The notes beneath the pieces were generated by a model that saw only the letters and a list, made by a program, of their open reading frames with translations, did not search any database and was not told where the DNA came from. DNA of 64,000 bases from Streptomyces sp. WMMC500 (GTDB lineage Bacteria; Actinomycetota; Actinomycetes; Streptomycetales; Streptomycetaceae): NCBI RefSeq assembly GCF_027497195.1, contig NZ_CP114905.1:5963001-6027000 (forward strand), read 5' to 3'. Positions within the stretch are counted from its first letter, which is position 1. Each line of letters begins with the position of its first letter. The position numbers were made by a program, and so were the translations under genes. Shown one piece after another: positions 36,051 through 45,608 of this stretch.

Positions 36051-37441
36051 CGGCCGGACTCCTTTCGCAGACGGCGGATATTGAAGATCATCACGGGGAC
36101 GACCAGGAGCAGCAGCACGACGGAGATCGCGCTGCCCACGCCCAGGTCGGGCTCGGTGCCGGCGAACGCCTGCTGGAACAGCTCGACGGCCAGCACGTTG
36201 CCGTCCTCCAGCCGGGCGCTCGGCACGATGATGTAGACGAGGTCGAAGATCTTCAGCACGTTGATCATCAACGTGACGAGCACGACGGCCAGCACGGGCG
36301 CCAGCACCGGCACCGTGATGCGCCGGAACACCTGCCACTCGTTCGCGCCGTCGACCCGCGCCGCCTCCATCAGCTCCCGCGGCACCGACGCCAGACCCGC
36401 GGCGATCAGCACCATCGCGAAGCCGGCCCACATCCACACGTACGCGGCGATCACCGCCGGCGTGACGAGCGACGGGCCGAGCCAGTCGACGCCGCCGTAC
36501 GCCTCCTCGAAGTTCGAGGCGGGCAGCCGGAGCTGAGCGCCGTCGGCCGCGGCCGGCAGCGTGAACGTGCCGTCGGAGGCCGTCGTGGCCGAGGCGACGA
36601 CCTTGCCGTCCTTGACCGCCTCGACCTTGATGTCCTTCAGCGCCTTCTCACCGCTGTCGACGACGTCGGGCTCGCCGCCGCCGGGCTTGAAGTCCAGCCA
36701 CACCGTGCCGCTGACGCCGTCGCCGGCGGCCTGCGGCTGCGCCGCCGGCTCCTCGCCGGCCGCGTCCTGCGGCTTCACCGCGACCAGCGGCAGCAGCGCC
36801 GTCTGCCCGGCGCTGACGGTGGCGTCGCTGGTGAACGGGCCCGTGTCCGGCCCTTTCAGATCGGCGTTGGGGCGCGGGCGGGCGCCCGGCCAGGGCGCGC
36901 CTTCGCTGAACGTGTCGTGGATCGTCGTCCACGCCGCGTTCGCGGCGCCGCGCTCCGGCTCGTTCTGGTAGACGAGGCTGAAGATGACGCCCGCCGCCAG
37001 CATCGAGATCGCCATCGGCATGAAGACGACCATCTTGAACGCCGTGCCCCACCGCACCTTCTCGGTGAGGACGGCGAAGATCAGCCCCAGTGCCGTACAG
37101 ATCGCGGGCGCGACGAGCACCCAGATCAGGTTGTTGCGCAGCGCGGTGCGGATGCGGTCGTCGCTGAACAGTTCAGTGTAGTTGTCCAGGCCGATGAACT
37201 CGTCGCCGGAGATGTCGAAGAGGCTGCGGTAGACCGAGTACACGATCGGATACAGCACCAGGGCGCCGAGCAGGACCACGGCCGGCAGCAGGAACGCCAC
37301 CGTGATCCAGCTCTTCGTCCGTACCACCGACTTCGGCGGCCTGCTCCGCTTCTCCTGCGTCTCCTGCGACTCGTGGCCCGGCGGGGCGAGGGGGGAGGGT
37401 GCGGCGGAGTCCGCCGCACCCCCCGCCGACGAGGTCGACAT
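36047..37441 (-). CDS. sugar ABC transporter permease (MalF type) with extracytoplasmic Ig-like insert
   Basis: This 464-residue permease is about 150 residues longer than typical CUT1 MalF-like subunits. After the first three helices (about 45-155) there is an extracytoplasmic insert (about 160-322) before transport resumes (LVTPAVIAAYVWMWAGFAMV). Within it, residues 243-296 (GTVWLDFKPGGGEPDVVDSG, VEAVKDGKVVASATTASDGT) look like a single SdrD-B/Cna-B-type beta-sandwich. The EAA loop EAARVDGANEWQVFRRITVP is intact. The insert may gate or contact the binding protein, as the MalF P2 loop does, or touch the wall. It is coupled to the downstream permease. Confidence 0.9.
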   Translation of the reverse strand: MSTSSAGGAADSAAPSPLAPPGHESQETQEKRSRPPKSVVRTKSWITVAFLLPAVVLLGALVLYPIVYSVYRSLFDISGDEFIGLDNYTELFSDDRIRTALRNNLIWVLVAPAICTALGLIFAVLTEKVRWGTAFKMVVFMPMAISMLAAGVIFSLVYQNEPERGAANAAWTTIHDTFSEGAPWPGARPRPNADLKGPDTGPFTSDATVSAGQTALLPLVAVKPQDAAGEEPAAQPQAAGDGVSGTVWLDFKPGGGEPDVVDSGEKALKDIKVEAVKDGKVVASATTASDGTFTLPAAADGAQLRLPASNFEEAYGGVDWLGPSLVTPAVIAAYVWMWAGFAMVLIAAGLASVPRELMEAARVDGANEWQVFRRITVPVLAPVLAVVLVTLMINVLKIFDLVYIIVPSARLEDGNVLAVELFQQAFAGTEPDLGVGSAISVVLLLLVVPVMIFNIRRLRKESGR

Positions 37442-37463
37442 CAGGGTCTCCCTGCTCCGTCCG

Positions 37464-38822
37464 TCAGCTCTTGTACGCCGCGGCCGCGGCCTTTTCGAGG
37501 TCCTGCTGCGCGCCCTCGACGTCCTTCGGGTCGGCCAGGAAGTCCTGCAGCGCCTTCCACTCGCCCTTGCCCGCGGTGCCGCCGAAGTCGGCGGGCGCCT
37601 GGTCGGACATGTCGAAGCGGAAGTCGTCCCCGGCGTCGACGAGCGCCTGCGCGATCTCCCGCTGCACGTCGTTCGGGTACGTGGCCGCGTCCATGTTCAT
37701 GTTCGGCGAGATGAAGCCGCCCGGCTCCGCCCACGTCTCCGCCGCCTCGGTGGACGACAGGTACGTCAGCAGCGCCTGCGCGCCCTTGGACCCGGTCAGC
37801 GTCACGGCCGCGTCGCCGCCGGTGACCACCGGCTTGTCCGGGCCGACCGCGGGGAACGGGAAGATCTTCGCGTCCTCGCCGACCTTCGCGTCGGTCTCGT
37901 TGACGAACGCGCCCACGAAGTCGGCCTCGAAGACCATGGCGGCGGCCGGGTTCTCCAGGTCGGCGAACGGAGCGGTCGCCGAGTCCGGGAACGCCATCTT
38001 CGTCGCCTTCTTGGCGCCGCCCGCGATCAGCGTGTCGTTGCCGAACAGTTCGCCGAGGGTGGTCAGCGCGTCCTTCACCGACCCGTCGGTCCACGGGATC
38101 TCGTGCGCCGCGAGCTGGTCGTACTTCTCCGGGCCCGCCTGCGAGAGGTAGATGTTCTCGAACCAGTCGGTCAGCGTCCAGCCGTCCGCGCCGGCGACCG
38201 CCACCGGCGGCACGCCGGAGTCGGAGATGAGCTGCGCGGTGTCCAGGAAGCCCTGCCAGTCCTCCGGCTCCTGGGCGCCCGCGTTCTCGAAGGCCGTGGT
38301 GTTGTACCAGACCAGGGACTTGTTGGCGGCCTTGCAGTACACGCCGTACTGCTCGCCGTCCACCGCGCCCAGATCCTGCCAGCCCTGCGAGAAGTTCTTG
38401 CCGAGCTCCTTCTTCGCGGCGGCGTTCAGCGGCTTCGCCCAGCCCTCCTTGACGAACTCCTGCAACACGCCCACCTGCGGCGCGAACACGACGTCCGGCG
38501 GCTTGCCGCCCGCGACCTGGGTTCGGACGAAGGACGCGACGTTGTCGCCGGTCGGCACGTACTCCACCGAGGCGCCGGTCTGCTCCTCGAAGCCGTCGAG
38601 AACCTTCTCGAAGTTCTCCTGCTCCGGGCCCGTCCACACGGCGCCGACGCGCAGCGACTCACCGTCCAGCTTCGGCAGCTTGACGCTGGAACCGGACTTG
38701 TCCACGTTCGCGCCGTCACCGCCGTTGTCGTCGCCGTCGTCGCCGCACCCGGCGGCGGTCACGGCGAGCGCGCCCGCGGCGACGATCGCCACCGCGGCCC
38801 GCACGACTCTCACCTGCTGCAT
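37464..38822 (-). CDS. carbohydrate ABC transporter substrate-binding lipoprotein
   Basis: The 452-residue precursor has a basic N-terminus, a hydrophobic core and lipobox VTAAGC with Cys26 as the lipidation site, then a short acidic linker. The mature part is a type 1 extracellular solute-binding protein (LRVGAVWTGPEQENFEKVLD, KPPDVVFAPQVGVLQEFV, NKSLVWYNTTAFENAG, GGFISPNMNM). Aromatic residues in these segments suggest oligosaccharide binding; the exact sugar is unknown. ATG 38822 follows GGGGAGG at 6 bases. It is the first gene of the importer operon, with an inverted repeat 47 bases upstream as candidate operator. Confidence 0.92.
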   Translation of the reverse strand: MQQVRVVRAAVAIVAAGALAVTAAGCGDDGDDNGGDGANVDKSGSSVKLPKLDGESLRVGAVWTGPEQENFEKVLDGFEEQTGASVEYVPTGDNVASFVRTQVAGGKPPDVVFAPQVGVLQEFVKEGWAKPLNAAAKKELGKNFSQGWQDLGAVDGEQYGVYCKAANKSLVWYNTTAFENAGAQEPEDWQGFLDTAQLISDSGVPPVAVAGADGWTLTDWFENIYLSQAGPEKYDQLAAHEIPWTDGSVKDALTTLGELFGNDTLIAGGAKKATKMAFPDSATAPFADLENPAAAMVFEADFVGAFVNETDAKVGEDAKIFPFPAVGPDKPVVTGGDAAVTLTGSKGAQALLTYLSSTEAAETWAEPGGFISPNMNMDAATYPNDVQREIAQALVDAGDDFRFDMSDQAPADFGGTAGKGEWKALQDFLADPKDVEGAQQDLEKAAAAAYKS

Positions 38823-39353
38823 CCCAGCCTCCCCAGGAAACGCGGGGCAGATGGGGTTGTCCCGTTCCGGCACAAACCTGCCCCGCGAGGTCTGTGCCGT
38901 TTTACCGGTGCGAAATGCTGTGGGGTATGTCCTACGCCCGGACCGGCGGCCCCGCAATAGCGCTTCGTACGCAAACCGCCTCAGCGGCCGTTTCGTGATC
39001 CGTCCGTGATGGGGAAGCGTTCGGAACGTGAAGGCGGGCGTGGGGTGGCCGGAGCCGAGGAAGGCGCAAAAACGGCTGGTGGGAGGGGGCTTGAAGAACC
39101 AACGGGTGCGGGTGCGGAGGGTGGGGAGAGAGTTCGGCCCGTGGAGGGAGGACAGGTGCGGTGGGTTGACGGCGGAGACGGGTGGGATGGCAGGTTGTTG
39201 CTGGAGGGACGTGTGGGGCGAATGGTGTGAGTGGGAAGTTGAGGGCAGGTGCGTGCGGCCGTGGGCGCGTACGAAGGGTGGAAGGTACGTACCTGCCGAC
39301 TGGGGCCGTGGTGCGGAGATGAGAGCGGGCCGGTCCGGACAAGGCCGCGGGTG
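38823..39353. other. 531-bp intergenic region upstream of the importer operon
   Basis: The part nearest the binding-protein gene holds the inverted repeat at 38869-38898 and a relatively AT-rich promoter area (about 38895-39005). From about 39000 to 39340 the plus strand becomes strikingly G-rich (many GGG and GGGG runs) with no convincing gene on either strand; short open frames there lack ribosome binding sites and recognisable products. Confidence 0.5.
38869..38898 (-). promoter_or_regulatory. inverted repeat upstream of the sugar importer
   Basis: GGCACAAACCT and AGGTCTGTGCC pair at 10 of 11 positions around an 8-base centre, 47 bases before the start codon. It may be an operator for a carbohydrate regulator or a leader hairpin. 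Confidence 0.5.
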
Positions 39354-42300
39354 CTACGGGGACGGGGTGCGGGTGTCGTCCGGCTGGGCGGCGGGCGCGC
39401 CCGCGGCGCGCTGGAGGGCGCTGGCCAGGAGGGCGAGGTCCGTGGGGCCGTTGCCGAGCTCCCGCAGGGGGCGGCTCGTCGGAGGGGAGCCCATGCGGGC
39501 CCACTCCAGCGGTACGACCGTGGGCCGGGCCGTGGCCGTCCGGGGGATCCGGCCGGTGACCCGGGCCGCCTGGAACGGCACGGGCTCCGCCCCGGCGGCG
39601 CACAGCAGCCCGCGCCCGGGCGGCACGTCGTCGCCGCCGAGCACCACGTGGTGCGCGGCGCCGGAGACGGCGGCGGTGGCGGCGGTCGCCTCGGACCGCG
39701 CGGTGGCGGTGACGAGATGCATGCCGAGGGGGCCGCCGTCGCGGGCGATGGCCTCGACCACGCGGACGACCGACCCGGCGGCGGGGCGCGCGGGGCTGCC
39801 GAGGGCGGGGGCCACGAGGGCGTCGTAGTCGTCGACGAGCAGCACGACGGCGGGCGGGACCGCACGGCGCCCGGCGGTGGCGCGGGACTCCGGCTCGGCG
39901 CCGCCCCGAGCACCCGGGGACGCGCCCTGACCGCCACCCGTCCCGGTTCCCGATGCCGCCCCGGCCGGTGCGCCCGTACCGCTCGCCGTCCCCGCGCCGG
40001 GTCCCGTACCCGGTGCGTCCTCGGCGGCGGACCGGGGGCGCAGGCGCAGCGTGTTGCTCTGCGGGGCGTGTACGTCCGCCGCGCCCCCCGGCCGCGGGTC
40101 GCCCGCCGCCCGGGGGCCCGGGATCGCCGGGCCCTGCGGCGCCGGCTCGCCCTCCGGGGCGTACCGCGCGGCCCGGCGCTTGAACTCCGCCCCCAGCTCC
40201 TGCGCGAACTCCCGCATCCGCACCGGGTCGGAGGCCACCAGATACCCCGAGACGTGCGGCAGGTCCGCCGCCGCGCCCAGCGCGTCGCCCCGCTCCCGCC
40301 CCGCGCCGTCGACCAGCACCAACTGCAGCCGCTCCGGCGGCTCCCCGGCCGCCAGCGCGGCGGCGAAGGAGCGCAGCAGCTCCGACTTGCCGCCCCGCGC
40401 GGCGCCTTCGACCGCCAGCGGCCCGGCGGCGAGGTCGGTCAGGAGCCGCCCGCCGGGACCGGCGCCGAGCACCGCGGCCACGCGCGGGGCGCCCGAACGG
40501 GACTCCAGCCAGCGGGCGGTCAGCGCGGTGGGGGTGGCGCGGGCGAGGCCGAGCTCGTCCAGGAGGCGTACGGCCCCGGGGAGGGCGCCGCGGCGGGCGG
40601 GGTGCGCGTCGTCGGTCTCCTCGCGCTCGCCGTACGGGGCCAGCGCGCGGGCCAGTCGCTCCGCCCAGGCGGCGGACACGGCGTCGACCGTCCCGGCCGG
40701 CCCCGCGGCGCCCTGCCCGGAGGCGGCGACCTCGAACCAGCCGCCGGCCGCGCCGGGTTCTGCCGACGGCGCGAAGCCGTCGCCGCGCAGGCGCGCGCGG
40801 CCGGTGCCGTAGGCGGTGGCGGGGGAGGAGGCGGCGGCTGGGTCGCGGGCTGGGTCGCCGGCTGAGTCATGGGCTGAGTCGTCGGCTGCGGCACGGCCCG
40901 CGTACGGATACTCCGCGGACGGCTCCGCCCGCGCGGACGGCGCTACGGTCCCGGGGGCGCCCGGCTCTGCCGGGCGCTGGAGGAGGCGCAGGCCGGTGGC
41001 CACGTCACCGCTGAGCAGCCCGACCGCGCCGCAGGCGGCGAAGCCGGGCGCCGCCTCGCGGGCGGCGGCGTACGTCGCGGTCAACGGCGAGGCGGGGGTG
41101 GCGGGCGGGGTCTCCGCGAGGCAGACGACGTGCACGCCGGCGGCGGGGCCGTGCTCGGCCAGCCGGGCGACGGCGTCGCGGACGGCGGCCGTCCCCGGAT
41201 CGCCGTCGACGACGACCACGCTGCGCAGCCCCGGCACCGGTTGCTCCAGGCGCCGCTGCAACTCGCCCACGCGCGCGGCGGCCTGCTCCCGGTCGTATGC
41301 CAGCAGCAGCCGGCAGTCCTGGCCCTGCCGCGGGCGCACGTGGGGGAGCCAGCCGGCCCACGACCAGTCCTCGACGCGCGACTCGTGCGGCCGGGCCGGG
41401 TCGGCGGAGACCAGCACGAGTTCGAGGACGTCGGGCCCGTGCAGCGCGGCGAGTTGGGCCACGACGGACCGCGCGAGCCCGGCGAGGCGGGCGCGCGGCC
41501 CGGCGAGCGCGAGCGACCCGGCCCGGCGCAGCCCGACGGTCAGGGGGGCCGTACCCCCGCCGGCCCTGAACTCGGTGCCGAGCCGCACCACGAGCGCGTC
41601 GGCGTGCTCACTGCCGCGGCGGAACACGAGCCCCCGCCCGCCGGCCCGCGCGGTGCCCGCGGTGTCGCCGGGGTGCGCGGGATGGTGCGCCGGGGCGTCG
41701 TCGGGGGTGTTGCCCGGGGCGTCGTCCGGGGCGGAGACGAAACCCGGCCGGTACGCGGCTTCGCCGGCCAGGGCCGCCAGCAGGACGGCGGCGGCGTCCG
41801 GGTACCGCTCGTGCAGCTCGGCCGTCCCGGCGCGTGCGGCGCCCGGCCGCGCCGCGGAGGGGGCGGCGGCCAGCGCCGCGGCGTCCTCCCGGCCGCCCAG
41901 CCGACGGGCCCAGGCACGGATCCCGCGGCGCGGCGGCTGCGGTACGGAGGCCGTCCCCGCGGCGGCGCCCCGGGGGCGCAACTCCGGCGGCACGACCGTG
42001 CCCCGCGTCGGCGTACCGCTCCGGCGCGGCGCGGCGCCGCCCGGCCCGCCCCGGCCGGGAGCGCCGTGCCCCTCGCCGTCTCCCGGCTCCGTCGCGGCGG
42101 AGCCGTGCGCCGCCCGCGCGTCGTCACCGTCGCCGCGCGCCGCGCCGGAGCCCTCGGCGAAGACGTGCGTCCCAACGCCGTGCGTACGGTCCGCTCCCAC
42201 GGGCCCGTACCCGGCGCCCGCGCCGGGGCCCCGCCGCCCGGCTCCGGGCTGATCCGGATGTCCGCTCCCGCGCTCACCGCCGTACGCCGCACTCTCCCCG

Positions 42301-43199
42301 TCGCCCTCGTGCGCCCGGCCCGGCTCGGCGCCGCCGTACTCCGGGCCGCCGTACTCCGGGCCGCCGCCCGCCGGCCAGCCGCCGCCCAGGCCGCTCGTCG
42401 TCGTCCCCGGCTCCTGCGGCCGGCGCTGCTCCGGGACCCGGCTGTGCTCCGCAGACGCGGAGCCCCACGCCGGGTCCTGCGCCGCTCCCGGCCCCGGTCC
42501 GCCGCCGTGGCCCGCGCCGCCCCCGTCCGCCCGTCCGGACCCCGCGCCCCCGTGCACCGCCGCCTCGCGCGCGCCCGCCGCCGGCTCCGTGATCCGCAGC
42601 GCCGTCTCCCCCACCCGCAGCACCGCGTCCGTCCGCAGCGGCACCGGGGCCGTGCCCACCGGAACGCCGTCGACCGTCGTGCCGTTCGTGGAGCCCAGGT
42701 CCGCCACCGTGACGCCGCCGTCCGGCGCGACCGTCAGCGCGCAGTGGAGCCGCGAGACGTCCGGGTCGTCCAGCGGGACGTCGGCGTCCGCCGATCTGCC
42801 GATCCGGATCTGGCCGCCGTGCAGCAGGTGCACTCCGCCCGCGTCGGGGCCCGCGACCACCCGCAGGCTGGTGACCGCCGCCGCGTCCGCCTCCGGGGGC
42901 CGGCCGTGGTCCGGGTCCGCCGGGCCGCCGAGGCTCAGGACCGCGCCGTCCACCAGCGGGGGTTCGCCGAGCAGGGTGCGGTCCGGGTCGAGGAGCCGCC
43001 GGCCCGCGTACACGGGGACGCCCGCGCCGCCCCCCGCGCCGCCCGCTGCGCCCCCGCCGCCGCCCGCGGCCGCCGCCGCGTCGAGGAGGCCCCCGGCCAC
43101 GGCGCCCAGTGTCGTGCCGGCAGGTGCGGTGACGATCACATCGCGGCCGCGTGCGGCGCCGCCGCCGCGCGTCGCCTGGACGGTCAGCCGGATCTGCAT
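39354..43199 (-). CDS. FHA domain FtsK/SpoIIIE-type ATPase
   Basis: The 1281-residue product has an N-terminal ubiquitin-like or YukD-like start (MQIRLTVQATRG) and an FHA domain (about 120-190, IRIGRSADADVPLDDPDVSR and LGSTNGTTVDGVPV) that should bind phosphothreonine. A long Gly/Pro disordered linker (about 200-400) follows. Next are a degenerate first FtsK-like module and a second with P-loop EGAARGGKSELLRSF (Lys938) and Walker B VVLLVDDYD. The layout is EccC/FtsK-like. It may move DNA or protein, with the FHA domain reading phosphorylation by the adjacent kinases. Start 43199 (ATG) or 43208 (GTG) are both possible; GGGAG lies upstream of both. Confidence 0.85.
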   Translation of the reverse strand: MQIRLTVQATRGGGAARGRDVIVTAPAGTTLGAVAGGLLDAAAAAGGGGGAAGGAGGGAGVPVYAGRRLLDPDRTLLGEPPLVDGAVLSLGGPADPDHGRPPEADAAAVTSLRVVAGPDAGGVHLLHGGQIRIGRSADADVPLDDPDVSRLHCALTVAPDGGVTVADLGSTNGTTVDGVPVGTAPVPLRTDAVLRVGETALRITEPAAGAREAAVHGGAGSGRADGGGAGHGGGPGPGAAQDPAWGSASAEHSRVPEQRRPQEPGTTTSGLGGGWPAGGGPEYGGPEYGGAEPGRAHEGDGESAAYGGERGSGHPDQPGAGRRGPGAGAGYGPVGADRTHGVGTHVFAEGSGAARGDGDDARAAHGSAATEPGDGEGHGAPGRGGPGGAAPRRSGTPTRGTVVPPELRPRGAAAGTASVPQPPRRGIRAWARRLGGREDAAALAAAPSAARPGAARAGTAELHERYPDAAAVLLAALAGEAAYRPGFVSAPDDAPGNTPDDAPAHHPAHPGDTAGTARAGGRGLVFRRGSEHADALVVRLGTEFRAGGGTAPLTVGLRRAGSLALAGPRARLAGLARSVVAQLAALHGPDVLELVLVSADPARPHESRVEDWSWAGWLPHVRPRQGQDCRLLLAYDREQAAARVGELQRRLEQPVPGLRSVVVVDGDPGTAAVRDAVARLAEHGPAAGVHVVCLAETPPATPASPLTATYAAAREAAPGFAACGAVGLLSGDVATGLRLLQRPAEPGAPGTVAPSARAEPSAEYPYAGRAAADDSAHDSAGDPARDPAAASSPATAYGTGRARLRGDGFAPSAEPGAAGGWFEVAASGQGAAGPAGTVDAVSAAWAERLARALAPYGEREETDDAHPARRGALPGAVRLLDELGLARATPTALTARWLESRSGAPRVAAVLGAGPGGRLLTDLAAGPLAVEGAARGGKSELLRSFAAALAAGEPPERLQLVLVDGAGRERGDALGAAADLPHVSGYLVASDPVRMREFAQELGAEFKRRAARYAPEGEPAPQGPAIPGPRAAGDPRPGGAADVHAPQSNTLRLRPRSAAEDAPGTGPGAGTASGTGAPAGAASGTGTGGGQGASPGARGGAEPESRATAGRRAVPPAVVLLVDDYDALVAPALGSPARPAAGSVVRVVEAIARDGGPLGMHLVTATARSEATAATAAVSGAAHHVVLGGDDVPPGRGLLCAAGAEPVPFQAARVTGRIPRTATARPTVVPLEWARMGSPPTSRPLRELGNGPTDLALLASALQRAAGAPAAQPDDTRTPSP

Positions 43200-43739
43200 G
43201 CCGGTCACCGCTCCCTTCCCTGGGCAGGGCCGAATTCGAGGGCCGCGGTCATATTCCCATCTCCCACCGACAGCCCGCTGCCGGACCGGTGTTGGCGGAT
43301 CTTGTATGGCTGCTTCCTGCCCCGACTTCGACTCGGAATTTGCCGTTACGGACCGCTCTTGACACCTTCGTCAGCCCTGCGGGGCAACCAACGACCGGGG
43401 AGCTGACGTCTTTCCTTCGCACAGGCGTCACGAAACGGCCGCGGACGGGCGATACGGCAGCACGGCACGGGTGAGAGCGCGCCGCGAACGGGTACCGCGT
43501 CCGCAGGGGACGCCGGAAGAGCGGCGGAAGGGCGGCGGAAGAGCCGCAGGAGGGCAGCGGAAGAAAACGGGAGGCGCCTTCCGGAAGACCGGGTGCCGGG
43601 GCGGGCCGGGAGGATGGCCTCCCGGGTCCGGACCGACCCCGGCGGACGCTGCGGTGACGCCACTAGAGTGGTGCAGATGGCGCACGGACCGACCGGTCCG
43701 CGGGCCGGCAGGAACGATCACGACCAGGGAGCGCATGAC
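43200..43739. other. 540-bp divergent promoter region, FHA-FtsK / pkaA
   Basis: No gene is supported here. On the plus strand TAGAGT (43664-43669) could be the -10 box for pkaA, leaving a leader of about 65 nt. TTGACA occurs at 43359-43364 without a good -10. An ATG-initiated frame reads through from 43593, but the kinase consensus starts only at 43740. Confidence 0.4.
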
Positions 43740-45482
43740 GTGCGGCCGGTAGGCAGCAAGTACCTCCTCGAAGAGCCGCTCGGGCGCGGCGCCACGGGCA
43801 CCGTGTGGCGTGGCCGCCAGCGCGAGACGGCGGGGGCGGAAGCCGCCGTGGCGGGCAGCCCGGGCGAGGTGGTCGCCATCAAGGTCCTCAAGGAGGAGCT
43901 GGCGGGCGACCCCGACGTGGTGATGCGGTTCCTGCGGGAGCGCTCCGCGCTGCTGCGCCTCACCCACCCGAACATCGTGCGCACCCGCGACCTCGTCGTC
44001 GAGGGCGATCTGCTGGCCCTCGTCATGGACCTCGTCGACGGCCCCGACCTGCACCGCTACCTCCGCGACAGCGGCCCCTTCACGGCCGTGGCCGCCGCCC
44101 TGCTCACCGCCCAGATCGCGGACGCGCTGGCCGCCAGCCACGCCGACGGCATCGTCCACCGCGACCTCAAGCCCGCGAACGTGCTCCTCGCCGGCGGCCC
44201 CGGGCCCGACGGGGCCGGCCGGATGCACCCGATGCTCACCGACTTCGGCATCGCCCGGCTCGCGGACTCCCCGGGCCTGACCCGCACCCACGAGTTCGTC
44301 GGCACGCCCGCGTACGTGGCGCCCGAATCCGCCGAGGGCCGCCCGCAGACCTCCGCCGTGGACGTCTACGGCGCCGGCATCCTGCTCTACGAGCTGCTGA
44401 CCGGCCGGCCACCCTTCGGCGGCAGCTCCGCCCTGGAGGTGCTCCACCAGCACCTCAACCAGGAGGCGCAGCGCCCGCCGGGCCTGCCGGACCCCATGTG
44501 GACCGTCGTCCAGTCCTGCCTGCGCAAGAACCCCGATGAGCGCCCCAGCGCCGAGAACCTGGCCCGCGGGCTGCGCACCGTGGCCGCCGGCATCGTCGCC
44601 GGCGCCAGCCCGGAGCAGGCCACCGCCGCCCTCGGCGTCGCCGCGCTCCTGGCGGCCGACCCGCATCCGGCGCAGGTCCCGGGCACGGGCGTCGGCGCGT
44701 CCGACCCCACGCAGATCCTCCCGGCGGGCAGCGGCGGCGCCCCCGGGCAGCAGGGGATGTACGACCCGAACGCGGCCACCAGCTTCCTGCCCGCCGGCGC
44801 CGCCGGTGCCGGGGGAGCCGCGGCGGGCGCCGCCGCCGCGCACGGCCAGCAGGGCCCCGGCGGCCCGGGCGCCCCGGGAGCCGAGGACGGCACCCGTGTG
44901 ATGCCCGTCACCGACGGACCGCCGCAGCCGGAGGGCCCGCACCCCTGGGAGACCCAGATGCGCGCCGCGCGGGACCGCGGCGAGCAGACCCAGCAGATCG
45001 GCTACCTCGACCCCAGCGAGGACCCCCTGCGCCGCCGCCCGCCGCGGCGCGTGCAGCGCCGGCAGCCGCCGCCCGAGGCGTACGCGGCCCCGCCGCCCCG
45101 CCGCGAGCCGCAGCCCCAGCGCTACGAGCCCCGCCCGCAGCAGCCCGCGCCCCCGCCGCAGCAGCCCCCGCGCGAGCGGCGGCGCAGCGCGAACCCGATG
45201 CGCATCCCGGGGCTCGGCTGCCTGAAGGGCTGTCTGTTCACGATCCTCATATTGGTCGTCGGCTCGTGGCTGGTCTGGGAGCTGACGCCGGTCCAGGACT
45301 GGATCGCGGACGGCAAGGGCTTCTGGGACCAGATCACGGACTGGGCCACCGACTTCAAGAACTGGGTCTCGGACTTCAACGAGGCCGCCGACGACGCCGA
45401 GAAGACCAGGGACAACATCAACGACGGCGTCAACGATCTGAACAACCTCGAGGACGGGCTGCCGGACGGCGCGGGTCAGTGA
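43740..45482 (+). CDS. pkaA: membrane serine/threonine protein kinase PkaA
   Basis: This 580-residue Hanks-type kinase has a P-loop EPLGRGATGTVWRG, catalytic Lys48, catalytic loop HRDLKPANVLL with Asp142, DFGIARLADS and APE (YVAPESAEG). A Pro/Gln/Gly-rich juxtamembrane linker (about 300-485) includes T-rich FHA-type phosphosite candidates. One membrane helix (about 497-516) and an acidic extracytoplasmic tail of about 60 residues without PASTA repeats follow. The name follows position next to a second kinase and prfB, as pkaA in S. coelicolor. GTG 43740 has AGGGAG about 8 bases upstream. Confidence 0.92.
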   Translation: MRPVGSKYLLEEPLGRGATGTVWRGRQRETAGAEAAVAGSPGEVVAIKVLKEELAGDPDVVMRFLRERSALLRLTHPNIVRTRDLVVEGDLLALVMDLVDGPDLHRYLRDSGPFTAVAAALLTAQIADALAASHADGIVHRDLKPANVLLAGGPGPDGAGRMHPMLTDFGIARLADSPGLTRTHEFVGTPAYVAPESAEGRPQTSAVDVYGAGILLYELLTGRPPFGGSSALEVLHQHLNQEAQRPPGLPDPMWTVVQSCLRKNPDERPSAENLARGLRTVAAGIVAGASPEQATAALGVAALLAADPHPAQVPGTGVGASDPTQILPAGSGGAPGQQGMYDPNAATSFLPAGAAGAGGAAAGAAAAHGQQGPGGPGAPGAEDGTRVMPVTDGPPQPEGPHPWETQMRAARDRGEQTQQIGYLDPSEDPLRRRPPRRVQRRQPPPEAYAAPPPRREPQPQRYEPRPQQPAPPPQQPPRERRRSANPMRIPGLGCLKGCLFTILILVVGSWLVWELTPVQDWIADGKGFWDQITDWATDFKNWVSDFNEAADDAEKTRDNINDGVNDLNNLEDGLPDGAGQ

Positions 45483-45595
45483 CCGCCGGGCCCGCCGGCC
45501 CGCGAAACCGCCCCCTGGCCTGTGCGCTTGCCGACAAGTCGACACCCACGGGGGGTTTCCGCGCCGGTCCGGCACCCAACGTCCGCGTCGCCGCG

Positions 45596-45601
45596 TAGCT
45601 T
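45596..45601 (+). promoter_or_regulatory. -10 box TAGCTT before pkaB
   Basis: The hexamer ends 7 bases before ATG 45609 and no ribosome binding site is seen, suggesting a leaderless message. Confidence 0.5.
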
Positions 45602-45608
45602 TGTCGTC

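Noticed and set aside
39006..39230. 74-residue frame in the G-rich intergenic block
   Set aside because: It has no ribosome binding site, and its Gly/Glu/Arg composition just reflects the G-rich strand.
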